Part shown: piece by piece, positions 53,666 through 61,551 of the stretch
How positions within the stretch are numbered: position 1 is the first letter of the stretch
How the letters are laid out: the number at the start of each line of letters is the position of its first letter
From: CAXBGS01 sp963975425
GTDB taxonomy: Bacteria > Planctomycetota > Planctomycetia > Pirellulales > Pirellulaceae
Direction of reading: 5' to 3'
Length of the DNA: 64,000 nucleotides
NCBI GenBank assembly: GCA_963975425.1
Contig: CAXBGS010000016.1
Span: forward strand, 62,001 to 126,000
The notes under the pieces: generated by a model
What the model was told of the DNA's origin: nothing
The model's input: the letters and a program-made list of their open reading frames with translations, nothing else
Databases searched by the model: none
Position numbers and translations under genes: made by a program

Positions 53666-55378
53666 TCACTTCGCTTGCTTGGCTGCTTCCTTCGCGGCTT
53701 CTTTTTCCGCTTTCTTTTTCAAGCGAGCCTGCTCGCGCAGTTGATCGCGACGATCCTCGAATTGCTCGGGCGTCAGCACGTTGACTCGCTTTGCCCAGGC
53801 ATCCCATTTGTCTTTCATGGCGACAAATTGATCGCGATTCGACGATGCGAGATTTTTCAGCTCGGTGCGGTCATCCTTGATGTGGTAAAGCTCCCATGGC
53901 CCACCTCGGCTGCCGACAAGTTTCCAATCACCGTCGCGAATGGCTCGGTTGCCCTCATGTTCCCAAAACAGCGTTCTCGGTTCGATTGAATCGTTATCGA
54001 AATAGCGAACAAGGCTGTGACCTTCCATTGGATCAATGGTGTGACCGTTAAACGCCGCCGGATACGTCGCACCGGAAACCTCGACAAAGGTCGGCATCAA
54101 GTCGATCAAGTGTGCCGGCTGGTGCGTCAATTTTCCCTTTGCCGCGATCCCGTTGGGCCAGTGGACAACAAACGGAGCACTGATGCCGCCTTCGTGATTT
54201 TCGCGTTTGTATCGACGGAAGGGAACGTTGCTGAGGTTGGCCCAGCCTTGACCATAACTGCTGCTCCAACCACCCTTTCGGGCCCACGACGAATAGGTCT
54301 CGACGGTGTTCGCGTCGCCCTTGATTCCGAATAAGCCTGTCTCTTTGGTGCCACCATTGTCCGAAACAAAGACGAGCAACGTATTGTCTAGTTCGCCGAT
54401 CGAACGCAGATGATCGATGACGCGACCGACGTTTTGATCAAGCCGGTCGACGATCGCGGCAAACAACGCCATCTTGAAATCCAAATCATCGCGCTGCGCA
54501 TCGGTCAACGTATCCCAATCGGGAACGTCCAGCGGCGACAGCGGCCATGCCTCATCGAGAATCCCAAGCTCAACAAGCCGCCGGTAACGACGCTGTCGAT
54601 TCACGGTCCAGCCCTCACGATACTTGCCACGATACTTTTGGATGTCCTCGGGTGGTGCGTGCAACGGAAAGTGCGGCGCGTTGTAGGCGAGATACAGAAA
54701 GAATGGCCGGTCGTCTTCCTCGCGGGCTTGGTCAATAAAGTGCAACGCGTAATCGGTAAAGACGTCGGTTGTGTACCAGAGTTGATCCGGATGCAGATGG
54801 TTCTTCGGTTTTTCGGTGACGGGAATCAGAAGCTCTTCCCCTAGATAGATTTCTGTTCGTGGCACGATCGTAAAATAACTATCGATGTAGCCTCGCGTTC
54901 CATAAAACTTTTGAAACCCCCGCGCCGTCGGACAACCTTCGTCTCGCCACCCCAGATGCCACTTGCCGGTCATGATGGTGTGATAGCCAGCCGCCCCCAA
55001 CACTTCTGCAATCGTGACGGCGTTAAAACTGAGTCGGTCTCGATAGCCATCGATTTGCAAATCGCCGGCCATGTGACCAATGTCGGCTTGATGCGGATAC
55101 AACCCCGTCATGATCGATGCTCGCGAGGGACAGCAGCGACCGGTGTTGTAGAAGTGCGAGAAACGAACGCCACCGGCGGCCAACCGATCGATGTTGGGCG
55201 TCTCGATTTCGCTGCCAAAACAACCGACATCGGAATACCCCATGTCGTCAGCGAACAAGACAACAATGTTCGGACGTTTGGAATCCGCAATCGTCGTGCG
55301 CGGAAATAATCCAAAAAAGGTGACCGTGATCGTTGCCGTTAGCAGCAACCTTGAGCGGATAGGTTGTGGAGGTTTCAT
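53666..55378 (-). CDS. Arylsulfatase (S1 family), CCPSR type
   Basis: 570 residues, ATG 55378. Signal peptide LLLTATITVTFFGLFPRTTIA. ASA-like text: VVLFADDMGYSDVGCFGSEI, TPNIDRLAAGGVRFSHFYNT, C82-CPSR, MTGKWHLGW, LLVFVSDNGGTKETG, FRRYKRENHEGGISAPFVVH. The last about 25 residues are a Lys/Ala/Glu helix (KKKAEKEAAKEAAKQAK), an extension beyond the catalytic fold. Hydrolyses sulfate esters outside the cytoplasm. Confidence 0.92.
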   Translation of the reverse strand: MKPPQPIRSRLLLTATITVTFFGLFPRTTIADSKRPNIVVLFADDMGYSDVGCFGSEIETPNIDRLAAGGVRFSHFYNTGRCCPSRASIMTGLYPHQADIGHMAGDLQIDGYRDRLSFNAVTIAEVLGAAGYHTIMTGKWHLGWRDEGCPTARGFQKFYGTRGYIDSYFTIVPRTEIYLGEELLIPVTEKPKNHLHPDQLWYTTDVFTDYALHFIDQAREEDDRPFFLYLAYNAPHFPLHAPPEDIQKYRGKYREGWTVNRQRRYRRLVELGILDEAWPLSPLDVPDWDTLTDAQRDDLDFKMALFAAIVDRLDQNVGRVIDHLRSIGELDNTLLVFVSDNGGTKETGLFGIKGDANTVETYSSWARKGGWSSSYGQGWANLSNVPFRRYKRENHEGGISAPFVVHWPNGIAAKGKLTHQPAHLIDLMPTFVEVSGATYPAAFNGHTIDPMEGHSLVRYFDNDSIEPRTLFWEHEGNRAIRDGDWKLVGSRGGPWELYHIKDDRTELKNLASSNRDQFVAMKDKWDAWAKRVNVLTPEQFEDRRDQLREQARLKKKAEKEAAKEAAKQAK

Positions 55379-55534
55379 CGGACACTCACGTGCTGGTCAT
55401 GGCGGCAGAAAGTAGCGGCGGCTAGTAACGCGCCGGTGCGAAACGGCATTCAAGTTTAGCGGTCAGAATCGGTCATGTGTTTAACGCGGGTCCTCGCCTC
55501 ACCCAGCGCCGTCAGTCACGGCTGACCCGACGGC

Positions 55535-56956
55535 TCATGGGGACATGTCAGTGTCTGGCGGTGACGTTAGCCCGAGCGCCCGCCATTGTGCTTCGTGCTT
55601 TAACCCGTGTCCGGTAAATGTCGACTCTGGCAGGCCGCCGGACCATTCGCGTGCGGATTGGCCCAGCGCATCGGCATCCGCCGGCTTGACCGCCACGCCG
55701 GGGCGGGACTCGGTCACGTCGCGGCTAAGGTCAAACACACGGTCATCGGTCCCATGAACGTGCAAGAACTTGTGCGGTCCCTTTCGGGCAGAAAGCTGAA
55801 ATCCCTGACCTGTTCGCCAGTACAGAACGTCATGGGGATGGCCGGATGATTCTCCTGCGAGGAATGGAACCAAGTCCACGGAATCGAGAGAGTCATCGAT
55901 GTCGCTGACGCCCGCAGCACCGCACGCGGTCGCGAATACATCGAACGTCATCACGCCGGGCTTGTACTCGGTTCCGGCTGGCACTTTACCGGGCCAGGAA
56001 ACGACATAGGGCACGTGAATGCCGCCTTCCAACAGTGTGCCTTTCATTCCGCTGAACGGTTCGTTGCTGGCCGCATTGACTGGAGTGATACCTCCGTTGT
56101 CGCTAAAGAAAAACACGAGCGTCTGATCGGTTTCGCCTTGTTCGGCAATCGCTGCGCGAACGCGCCCGATGCCGTCGTCAAGCGCCGTGACCATCGCCGC
56201 ATAAGTCCTTCGCTTCTTATCAGAGATATCGGGCACTCGGTCGAGCCACGACTGCGTCGCCTGCATCGGCGTGTGCGGCGCGTTGTAGGCCAAGTACATA
56301 AAGTACGGTTTATCACGTGGCCGCTGAATAAACGCTACCGCTTCGTCGGTCAACAGATCGGTCAAGTAATCGTTGCGACTGGTAGGCAGAGGAGCACGTG
56401 ATTCGATCGTGTCGTTGTCTCCCAGCGACAACCACTGACAATCGGTTTTGAAATAGCTACGTGAACCTTCTAAGAATCCAAAGTAGGAATCAAATCCGCG
56501 GCGAACCGGATGATGATGCTTGCCCTCGCCGAGATGCCACTTGCCGATTCCAACCGTCTCGTAACCGGCGGTGGCAAGTCGATCCGCCAACGTCGTTTCG
56601 CTGGCGGGCAGACCGTTGACGACGTCGCCTTTGGCAGGGTTGCCCTCGAACCCAAAACGATGCTGGTATCGCCCTGTCATCAACCCTGCGCGTGTCGGCG
56701 CGCAATACGGATGCGAAGCGTATCCGTTGCGGCAAATCACGCCGTCGCCAGCGAGCCGATCTATGTTTGGCGTCGAAAAGTCATCAAGCCCGTTGAATCC
56801 GACATCGTGATACCCCAAATCGTCGGCAACAATCACCAAGACATTTGGCCGCTCATTTGCCACAGTGTCGATCGGGAAGCTGGCGAGTGCCACGCAGACG
56901 CAACAAACCACCCATGGTGTGTTGCGCAAACGCTGTTTAAAGAATCGATCAATCAT
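55535..56956 (-). CDS. Sulfatase (S1 family), CAPTR type
   Basis: 473 residues if started at ATG 56956, which places the signal peptide (NTPWVVCCVCVALASFPIDTVA) near the N-terminus; ATGs at 56974 and 56983 are alternatives. Motifs: VIVADDLGYHDVGFNG, TPNIDRLAGDGV, C85-APTR (Thr for Ser), GIGKWHLGEGKHHHP, VFFFSDNGGITPV, LEGGIHVPYVVSWPG. Lies 157 bp upstream of the 53666 sulfatase and 151 bp downstream of the enolase-superfamily gene, all on the minus strand. Confidence 0.9.
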   Translation of the reverse strand: MIDRFFKQRLRNTPWVVCCVCVALASFPIDTVANERPNVLVIVADDLGYHDVGFNGLDDFSTPNIDRLAGDGVICRNGYASHPYCAPTRAGLMTGRYQHRFGFEGNPAKGDVVNGLPASETTLADRLATAGYETVGIGKWHLGEGKHHHPVRRGFDSYFGFLEGSRSYFKTDCQWLSLGDNDTIESRAPLPTSRNDYLTDLLTDEAVAFIQRPRDKPYFMYLAYNAPHTPMQATQSWLDRVPDISDKKRRTYAAMVTALDDGIGRVRAAIAEQGETDQTLVFFFSDNGGITPVNAASNEPFSGMKGTLLEGGIHVPYVVSWPGKVPAGTEYKPGVMTFDVFATACGAAGVSDIDDSLDSVDLVPFLAGESSGHPHDVLYWRTGQGFQLSARKGPHKFLHVHGTDDRVFDLSRDVTESRPGVAVKPADADALGQSAREWSGGLPESTFTGHGLKHEAQWRALGLTSPPDTDMSP

Positions 56957-57005
56957 GGGTCTCTCGTCATTCATTTGGTTCATGAGTCACAGTCTCGTCA
57001 TCGTT

Positions 57006-57065
57006 GCGACGCGTAAGCGGCACGGCACGTCGCGCCGCCGCAGACCTGATGGCCCACGGCTCACC
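57006..57065. repeat. Dispersed intergenic repeat, copy B
   Basis: Begins GCGACGCGTAAGCGG and ends ACGGCTCACC, matching both ends and the 60-bp length of the segment at 3674-3733; the middles are diverged. Lies between the sulfatase and the enolase-superfamily gene. Confidence 0.55.
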
Positions 57066-57107
57066 GTCATTCGGCGTGAAGGCAATTCAGAGGCAGTATT
57101 TCGTTTA

Positions 57108-58307
57108 TCAGTTTTTCAGTTTCAAACCAAAACCCGGTTCGGACGACACCTGCAGATTGCCGTCTTGTATTTTGTTTTCTCCAAAATCAATATCCGCATC
57201 ACTCATGGTCACCCCTTCGATCGTGGGCACACCGCCGAACGCGGCCGCCAAGTGAGCGATGTAAAACGTCTTCAATCCGCATCCCCAAGCGTGTGGTGAC
57301 GCCAGGGTATTTTCCGAGATCAAGCGAGGCAGCATCGTTCGCCACCCAGTAAAGCCAACGGACATGACGTCTTCCAGGCGTACGTCCAGCACACCGTCAC
57401 TTTGCAATTGATCGAGCACGGCGGCATCAGGTTTCGCTTCGCCATCAGCAAGGTAGGTGCTACCGAAGCCATTGGCATCCATCCATGTATTGAGCCGCCG
57501 ATATTCATCGACACTTTCATGGAAGGGTTCTTCCACCCAAAACAGCGGAACGCCTTTGACGCCGGATAGAAATTCGATGCAGTCGTCGACGCTATATCCG
57601 TTGTTCGCGTCGACCAAGATATCGCAATTGGGAAAACGTTGATGGATCGCTTGCACCGCGTCGATGTCCCGCTGCAACCCTTTCGCGGCGGGTTTCATCC
57701 ATCGATGGCCGCGACCAATTTTCAATTTAAACTGGCGATACCCGTAATCGTAATCCCACTGACATTCTTCGATCAGTTTATCGATACCAGCGGGCGCGCC
57801 GGCGGGGTCAAGGTCATCGAAATAGATCATCCCCGAGTAGATTCGTGTGACAAAGGGTTGGTCGCGGCCATCGGTGGCGATCATTTTCCAAACCGGCATC
57901 TCTAGAATCTTGCCGGCCAAGTCGTGAAGCGCCAATTCCAATGACGTCAGGTGAGGTGCCGCAATCGAATCCGAGGGCGAGAACAATTCGGACACGGTCT
58001 TGCCCGTTACTCGATCTTTCACCGCATCGATCGCTTGCTTGGTCCCGCGAACTTGTCCCCAGCCGCGGACGCCTTGATCCGTAGTCAGGACAACAATGGG
58101 CTTTTTGGAATATTGGCCGTGCTTGTCTTTGACGGCGTTACGTCCGACAGGGCGGGGCCAACTGGTGTCGACCCAGCGGGTCGTAACACTCTTGATCCGA
58201 TGGTCCGAAAGAGGCTCGGCCAAATCATCAGTCGCCGTCGAGCGTTTGACAACGGCAGCAGAGGCCGCAACCGCCGATACCGACCTTAGAAATTCGCGTC
58301 GTTTCAT
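57108..58307 (-). CDS. Enolase-superfamily enzyme (mandelate racemase/muconate lactonizing type), Tat-type signal
   Basis: 399 residues from ATG 58307, where MKRREFLRSVSAVAASAAVV gives a twin-arginine-like leader. Barrel motifs: FKLKIGRGHRW (KxK-type base), ILVDANNGYS (metal Asp), FWVEEPFHE (metal Glu), YLADGEAKPD, VGFTGWRTML, SPHAWGCGLK (His). Family members abstract a proton alpha to a carboxylate, commonly dehydrating or epimerising sugar acids. Placed upstream of two sulfatases on the same strand, it may process an acidic sugar from a sulfated polysaccharide. Substrate unknown. Confidence 0.85.
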   Translation of the reverse strand: MKRREFLRSVSAVAASAAVVKRSTATDDLAEPLSDHRIKSVTTRWVDTSWPRPVGRNAVKDKHGQYSKKPIVVLTTDQGVRGWGQVRGTKQAIDAVKDRVTGKTVSELFSPSDSIAAPHLTSLELALHDLAGKILEMPVWKMIATDGRDQPFVTRIYSGMIYFDDLDPAGAPAGIDKLIEECQWDYDYGYRQFKLKIGRGHRWMKPAAKGLQRDIDAVQAIHQRFPNCDILVDANNGYSVDDCIEFLSGVKGVPLFWVEEPFHESVDEYRRLNTWMDANGFGSTYLADGEAKPDAAVLDQLQSDGVLDVRLEDVMSVGFTGWRTMLPRLISENTLASPHAWGCGLKTFYIAHLAAAFGGVPTIEGVTMSDADIDFGENKIQDGNLQVSSEPGFGLKLKN

Positions 58308-58650
58308 TTTATTTCGCTTCTCTGTGTTCGCTGTGTCTGTGATCAGGTCCGTCGGGGATGGTGCAAGAAGGACCACGGCGCCGGATATCGCCAAGCCGAA
58401 ATATTATGGCAAGCCGCATCTTGGCGAGCCGCAATCGACGATGTTCAGGATGAAAGATTAGGACCGGATCGATTGGGACTGAATACAGTTCGCGTGATCG
58501 CTGGATTTCTTTAAGGGTAACCCCAAGCTCAGCGGTCGGGATGCTTGAGGGGTGGCAAGCTATTTTAGCGAGACTTTCGCGACATTGTTGGTTTCGCGGC
58601 AGCGACTTACAATCGTGACGATTGATTCCGTTTTTCTCTCTGGTTTTGCC
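58308..58650. other. Divergent promoter region
   Basis: 343 bp between the enolase-superfamily gene (-) and the FHA-phosphatase gene (+). No gene; short direct GCAAGCCGCA/GCGAGCCGCA repeats near 58410-58433. Confidence 0.5.
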
Positions 58651-60405
58651 ATGGCTTATCTGTCCAGCACCTCAAGCGCCGTAAGCAAGAGTCATTTCGA
58701 GCTGAACGATGACGAGACAACGATGGGGCGACACCCTGACTGCGACCTCGTTCTCGACGCCGGGGCAGTGAGCCGCTATCACGCCCGAATCGTCCGCCGG
58801 AATGATGAGTTTGTCGTCGAGGACTCGGGCAGCCGCAACGGAACGTTCCTGAACGGCCAGCTGCTCAACCGCCCAGAGAAACTGCGTGAAGGCGATCGAA
58901 TCCGGATCAGTGACGTGGACATCGTTTTTCACCACGACGCGGTTCCCGCCTTTGCCGGCGGCGGCAGCAGCGCCGAGATGACATTCGACGGATCGAATTT
59001 TGGCATCCTGATGGTCGACGACCACGGTTCCGATTCGACGCTTGACCCAAAGGTCGAGTATCGTCGCAGCGCCGACGGCTTGAAGATGACCGCGACGCCC
59101 GAAGCGAAGCTTGAAGCGTTGATGCGGATCAACACCAACCTAAGCAACGCGCTGGCACTGGACGAAGTGCTGCCGAACGTGTTGAACAGCCTGTTCGATA
59201 TCTTTCCCGCCGCTGACCGAGGGTTCGTGGTGATGCAGGACGCCGAGGGGCAACTGACACCGCGCTGGGTCAAGACACGGCAAGCCGTCGATTCCACCGA
59301 GACCGTGCGCATCAGCCGCACGATCATTCGCCAAGTGATGGACAGCGGTGAAGCGATCCTGTCGCTCGATGCGTCCGAGGACAGCCGTTTTGACAGCAGC
59401 GAGTCGATCGCCGATTTCTCGATTCGATCGATGGTCTGCGCCCCACTCTGTGACGGCGAAGGCAAGGCGTTTGGCGCCTTGCAAATTGATTCAACACAAG
59501 GCCGAGGCCAATTCCGTGACGACGATGTCGACCTGCTTACCGGCGTGGCCACGCAAGCCGGCATCGTCATCAACAATGCTAGGATGCACGAACAAGCACT
59601 GGTGCAGCGGGAGGTCGAACAAGACTTAAAGTTGGCCACCGATGTCCAGAAAGCCTTCCTTCCGCAAACGCAGCCCGATGCCGTCGGATTCGACGTTTGC
59701 AGCTTTTACCAAGCCGCCAATCATATCGGCGGAGACTACTTTGATTATATCCACTTGGCCGATGGCCGAGTCGGTGTGATCGTTGCCGACGTGGTTGGCC
59801 ACGGAGTGGCCGCAGCCATGTTCATGGCAAAGCTGTCCGCGGAAACTCGATTCTGCTTGGCGAGCATTCCTGATCTGGCCCAAGCCGTCGAGAAACTAAA
59901 TGACCGTATGAGCGGGTTGCATGTCGACCGCTTTGTCACACTGGTGATGATGGTGATCGACCCGAAACGTGATACCGTTTCGATCGTTAACGCAGGCCAC
60001 ATGCCGCCGATCGTGCGCAGCGGTAAGGACGGATCGATCAGCGAACCGGGTGGCGACGAATCAGGATTGCCGATTGCGATCGACACGGGCATGGAGTACG
60101 AGTCGGTGGACATCCCGTTTCACACCGGCGACATCGCGGTGCTTTACACCGATGGGATCAACGAAGCGATGAACGCCGCGGACGAAGAATTCGGCATGGA
60201 ACGTGTGCGAGAATTAACCGCGGCAGGAGGCGACGCGAATGATGTCACCGACCGAATCGTATCCGCGGTCCGCAAGCACATCGGTTCGGCACCGCCCTTT
60301 GACGACATGTGCTTGGTCGTAATCCAAAGAACAAGCAGCCCTGAAACCACAGTTTCGTCCACCACCGAAACGGTCGGCCAAGACGTGATCGAGACGATGC
60401 TGTGA
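58651..60405 (+). CDS. FHA-GAF-PP2C (SpoIIE-type) phosphatase
   Basis: 584 residues from ATG 58651; the upstream open frame is not coding in character. FHA domain about 1-100 (TTMGRHPDCDLVLDAGAVSR, HARIVRR, DSGSRNGTFLNGQ) that binds phosphothreonine. GAF domain about 155-320 (LSNALALDEVLPNVLNSLFD, FSIRSMVCAPLCDGEGKAFG, VATQAGIVINNARMHEQ). SpoIIE/RsbU-like phosphatase about 330-560 (ATDVQKAFLPQ, GGDYFDYIHLADGRVGVIVA, DVVGHGVAAAMFMA, FVTLVMMVIDP, GHMPPIVR, VLYTDGINEAMN, FDDMCLVVI). Probably dephosphorylates an anti-sigma-factor antagonist or a target marked by Hanks kinases. Overlaps acylphosphatase by GTGA. Confidence 0.92.
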   Translation: MAYLSSTSSAVSKSHFELNDDETTMGRHPDCDLVLDAGAVSRYHARIVRRNDEFVVEDSGSRNGTFLNGQLLNRPEKLREGDRIRISDVDIVFHHDAVPAFAGGGSSAEMTFDGSNFGILMVDDHGSDSTLDPKVEYRRSADGLKMTATPEAKLEALMRINTNLSNALALDEVLPNVLNSLFDIFPAADRGFVVMQDAEGQLTPRWVKTRQAVDSTETVRISRTIIRQVMDSGEAILSLDASEDSRFDSSESIADFSIRSMVCAPLCDGEGKAFGALQIDSTQGRGQFRDDDVDLLTGVATQAGIVINNARMHEQALVQREVEQDLKLATDVQKAFLPQTQPDAVGFDVCSFYQAANHIGGDYFDYIHLADGRVGVIVADVVGHGVAAAMFMAKLSAETRFCLASIPDLAQAVEKLNDRMSGLHVDRFVTLVMMVIDPKRDTVSIVNAGHMPPIVRSGKDGSISEPGGDESGLPIAIDTGMEYESVDIPFHTGDIAVLYTDGINEAMNAADEEFGMERVRELTAAGGDANDVTDRIVSAVRKHIGSAPPFDDMCLVVIQRTSSPETTVSSTTETVGQDVIETML

Positions 60406-60671
60406 TTCGCTATCTCGCCCGGTTTTCTGGCCATGTTCAAGGTGTCGGGTTTCGCGCCACTTGCGTCGCCGAAGCCAGAGACCTGAATGTTCATGGCACC
60501 GTTCGCAACGAACCCGACGGCTCGGTCTTGCTTGACGTCGATGGACCGGCTGGCGATCTGAAAGAACTCATCCGCCGCATCGAAGTCGCCATGAAAGGCA
60601 ACATCGATGCTGTGGTGATCGATCAATCAGAATCGAAACAACGCAGCGGGGGGCTGCGTATTTCGTTTTAG
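60402..60671 (+). CDS. acyP: Acylphosphatase
   Basis: 89 residues starting with GTG 60402, overlapping the stop of the phosphatase gene by four bases, so translation is coupled. Whole-domain match: FSGHVQGVGFRATCVAEARD with the catalytic Arg, and GTVRNEPDGSVLLDVDGP with the catalytic Asn. Hydrolyses acyl phosphates to carboxylate and phosphate (EC 3.6.1.7). Normal length for the family. Confidence 0.95.
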   Translation: MIRYLARFSGHVQGVGFRATCVAEARDLNVHGTVRNEPDGSVLLDVDGPAGDLKELIRRIEVAMKGNIDAVVIDQSESKQRSGGLRISF

Positions 60672-60686
60672 TCCTCGCTGCACCGC

Positions 60687-61436
60687 TTAGGGTTCAAGCG
60701 ATTTGATCCAGATATTGCGAAACTGGACCAAACTGGATGCGGGTTTCAGATTGCCGTCTTTATCCGGCCCCCCGTGGTGCTGCAGCACAATGGGCCCTCG
60801 CTCGGGAATACCGTCCAGCAGCGCCTTTTCAAGGATCAAGTGGTCGTTTAGCAGCACCGTCACCCGGTCGCCGATCATCACGATCAGGAACGAGTTCCAT
60901 TCGCCCACGGGATTATCAGCGTTGAGACGGGGCGTCAAAGCCGCTTTGACTTCCGGCGGTGTCGCCTTGTTGTTGCGATAGCCATACACCTCACCCGAAC
61001 CGGTCGGCCAACACCAGATATTCAACTGGGCTTTGGAGTGACCTCGCATGTAGATGCCAGAGTCTGCGTTGGGCCGGCGGACCGTGATCTTGTTTCCATC
61101 GGTGCCCGTTAGATACGTGCCGTCGCTAAGCACAATCGGCATGTCGTAATAGCCGCTGGTTTCCTTGATTCGCCAATCGATCTTGAGGATATAGTCGCCG
61201 TACTCTTTCTCAGTCCTGAGGTTTCGATCACCCGTCGCCTCGCTGCGCGCATCATAGTCGATCACGCCGTCGACGACTTTCCAGTGCCCGTTGTCACCCT
61301 CGGGGACCACCCAACCCGACAAATCACTGCCGTTAAAGAGCGACTCAAAACCATCCTCCTGCTCGAACTGTGCCGATGCCTGCGAAACAAACGCGAACAC
61401 GACAGCGCAGACAAGAACGGACCGGTACAAAATCAT
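60687..61436 (-). CDS. DUF1080 protein (3-keto-glycoside hydrolase-like)
   Basis: 249 residues, ATG 61436. Signal peptide MILYRSVLVCAVVFAFVSQASA. DUF1080 domain fills the rest: LFNGSDLSGWVVPEGDNGHW, KVVDGVIDYDARS, YGDYILKIDWRIKETSGYYD, NADSGIYMRGHSKAQLNIWC, WPTGSGEVYGYRNN, ERGPIVLQHHGGP, LVQFRNIWIKSL. Closer in text to the 28266 protein (GSGEVYGYR versus GSGEVNAYR) than to the one at 37027. Convergent with acylphosphatase, only 15 bp apart. Confidence 0.88.
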   Translation of the reverse strand: MILYRSVLVCAVVFAFVSQASAQFEQEDGFESLFNGSDLSGWVVPEGDNGHWKVVDGVIDYDARSEATGDRNLRTEKEYGDYILKIDWRIKETSGYYDMPIVLSDGTYLTGTDGNKITVRRPNADSGIYMRGHSKAQLNIWCWPTGSGEVYGYRNNKATPPEVKAALTPRLNADNPVGEWNSFLIVMIGDRVTVLLNDHLILEKALLDGIPERGPIVLQHHGGPDKDGNLKPASSLVQFRNIWIKSLEP

Positions 61437-61551
61437 CGGATCACCTTTGGCGATTGGTTAACGGGCATTGAAATAACGTGAGCGACGACCATCAAAGCGG
61501 CACGATACAGGACCGTTGCCGCGGCAACGATGGTCGTCAATCGCAAGGATC

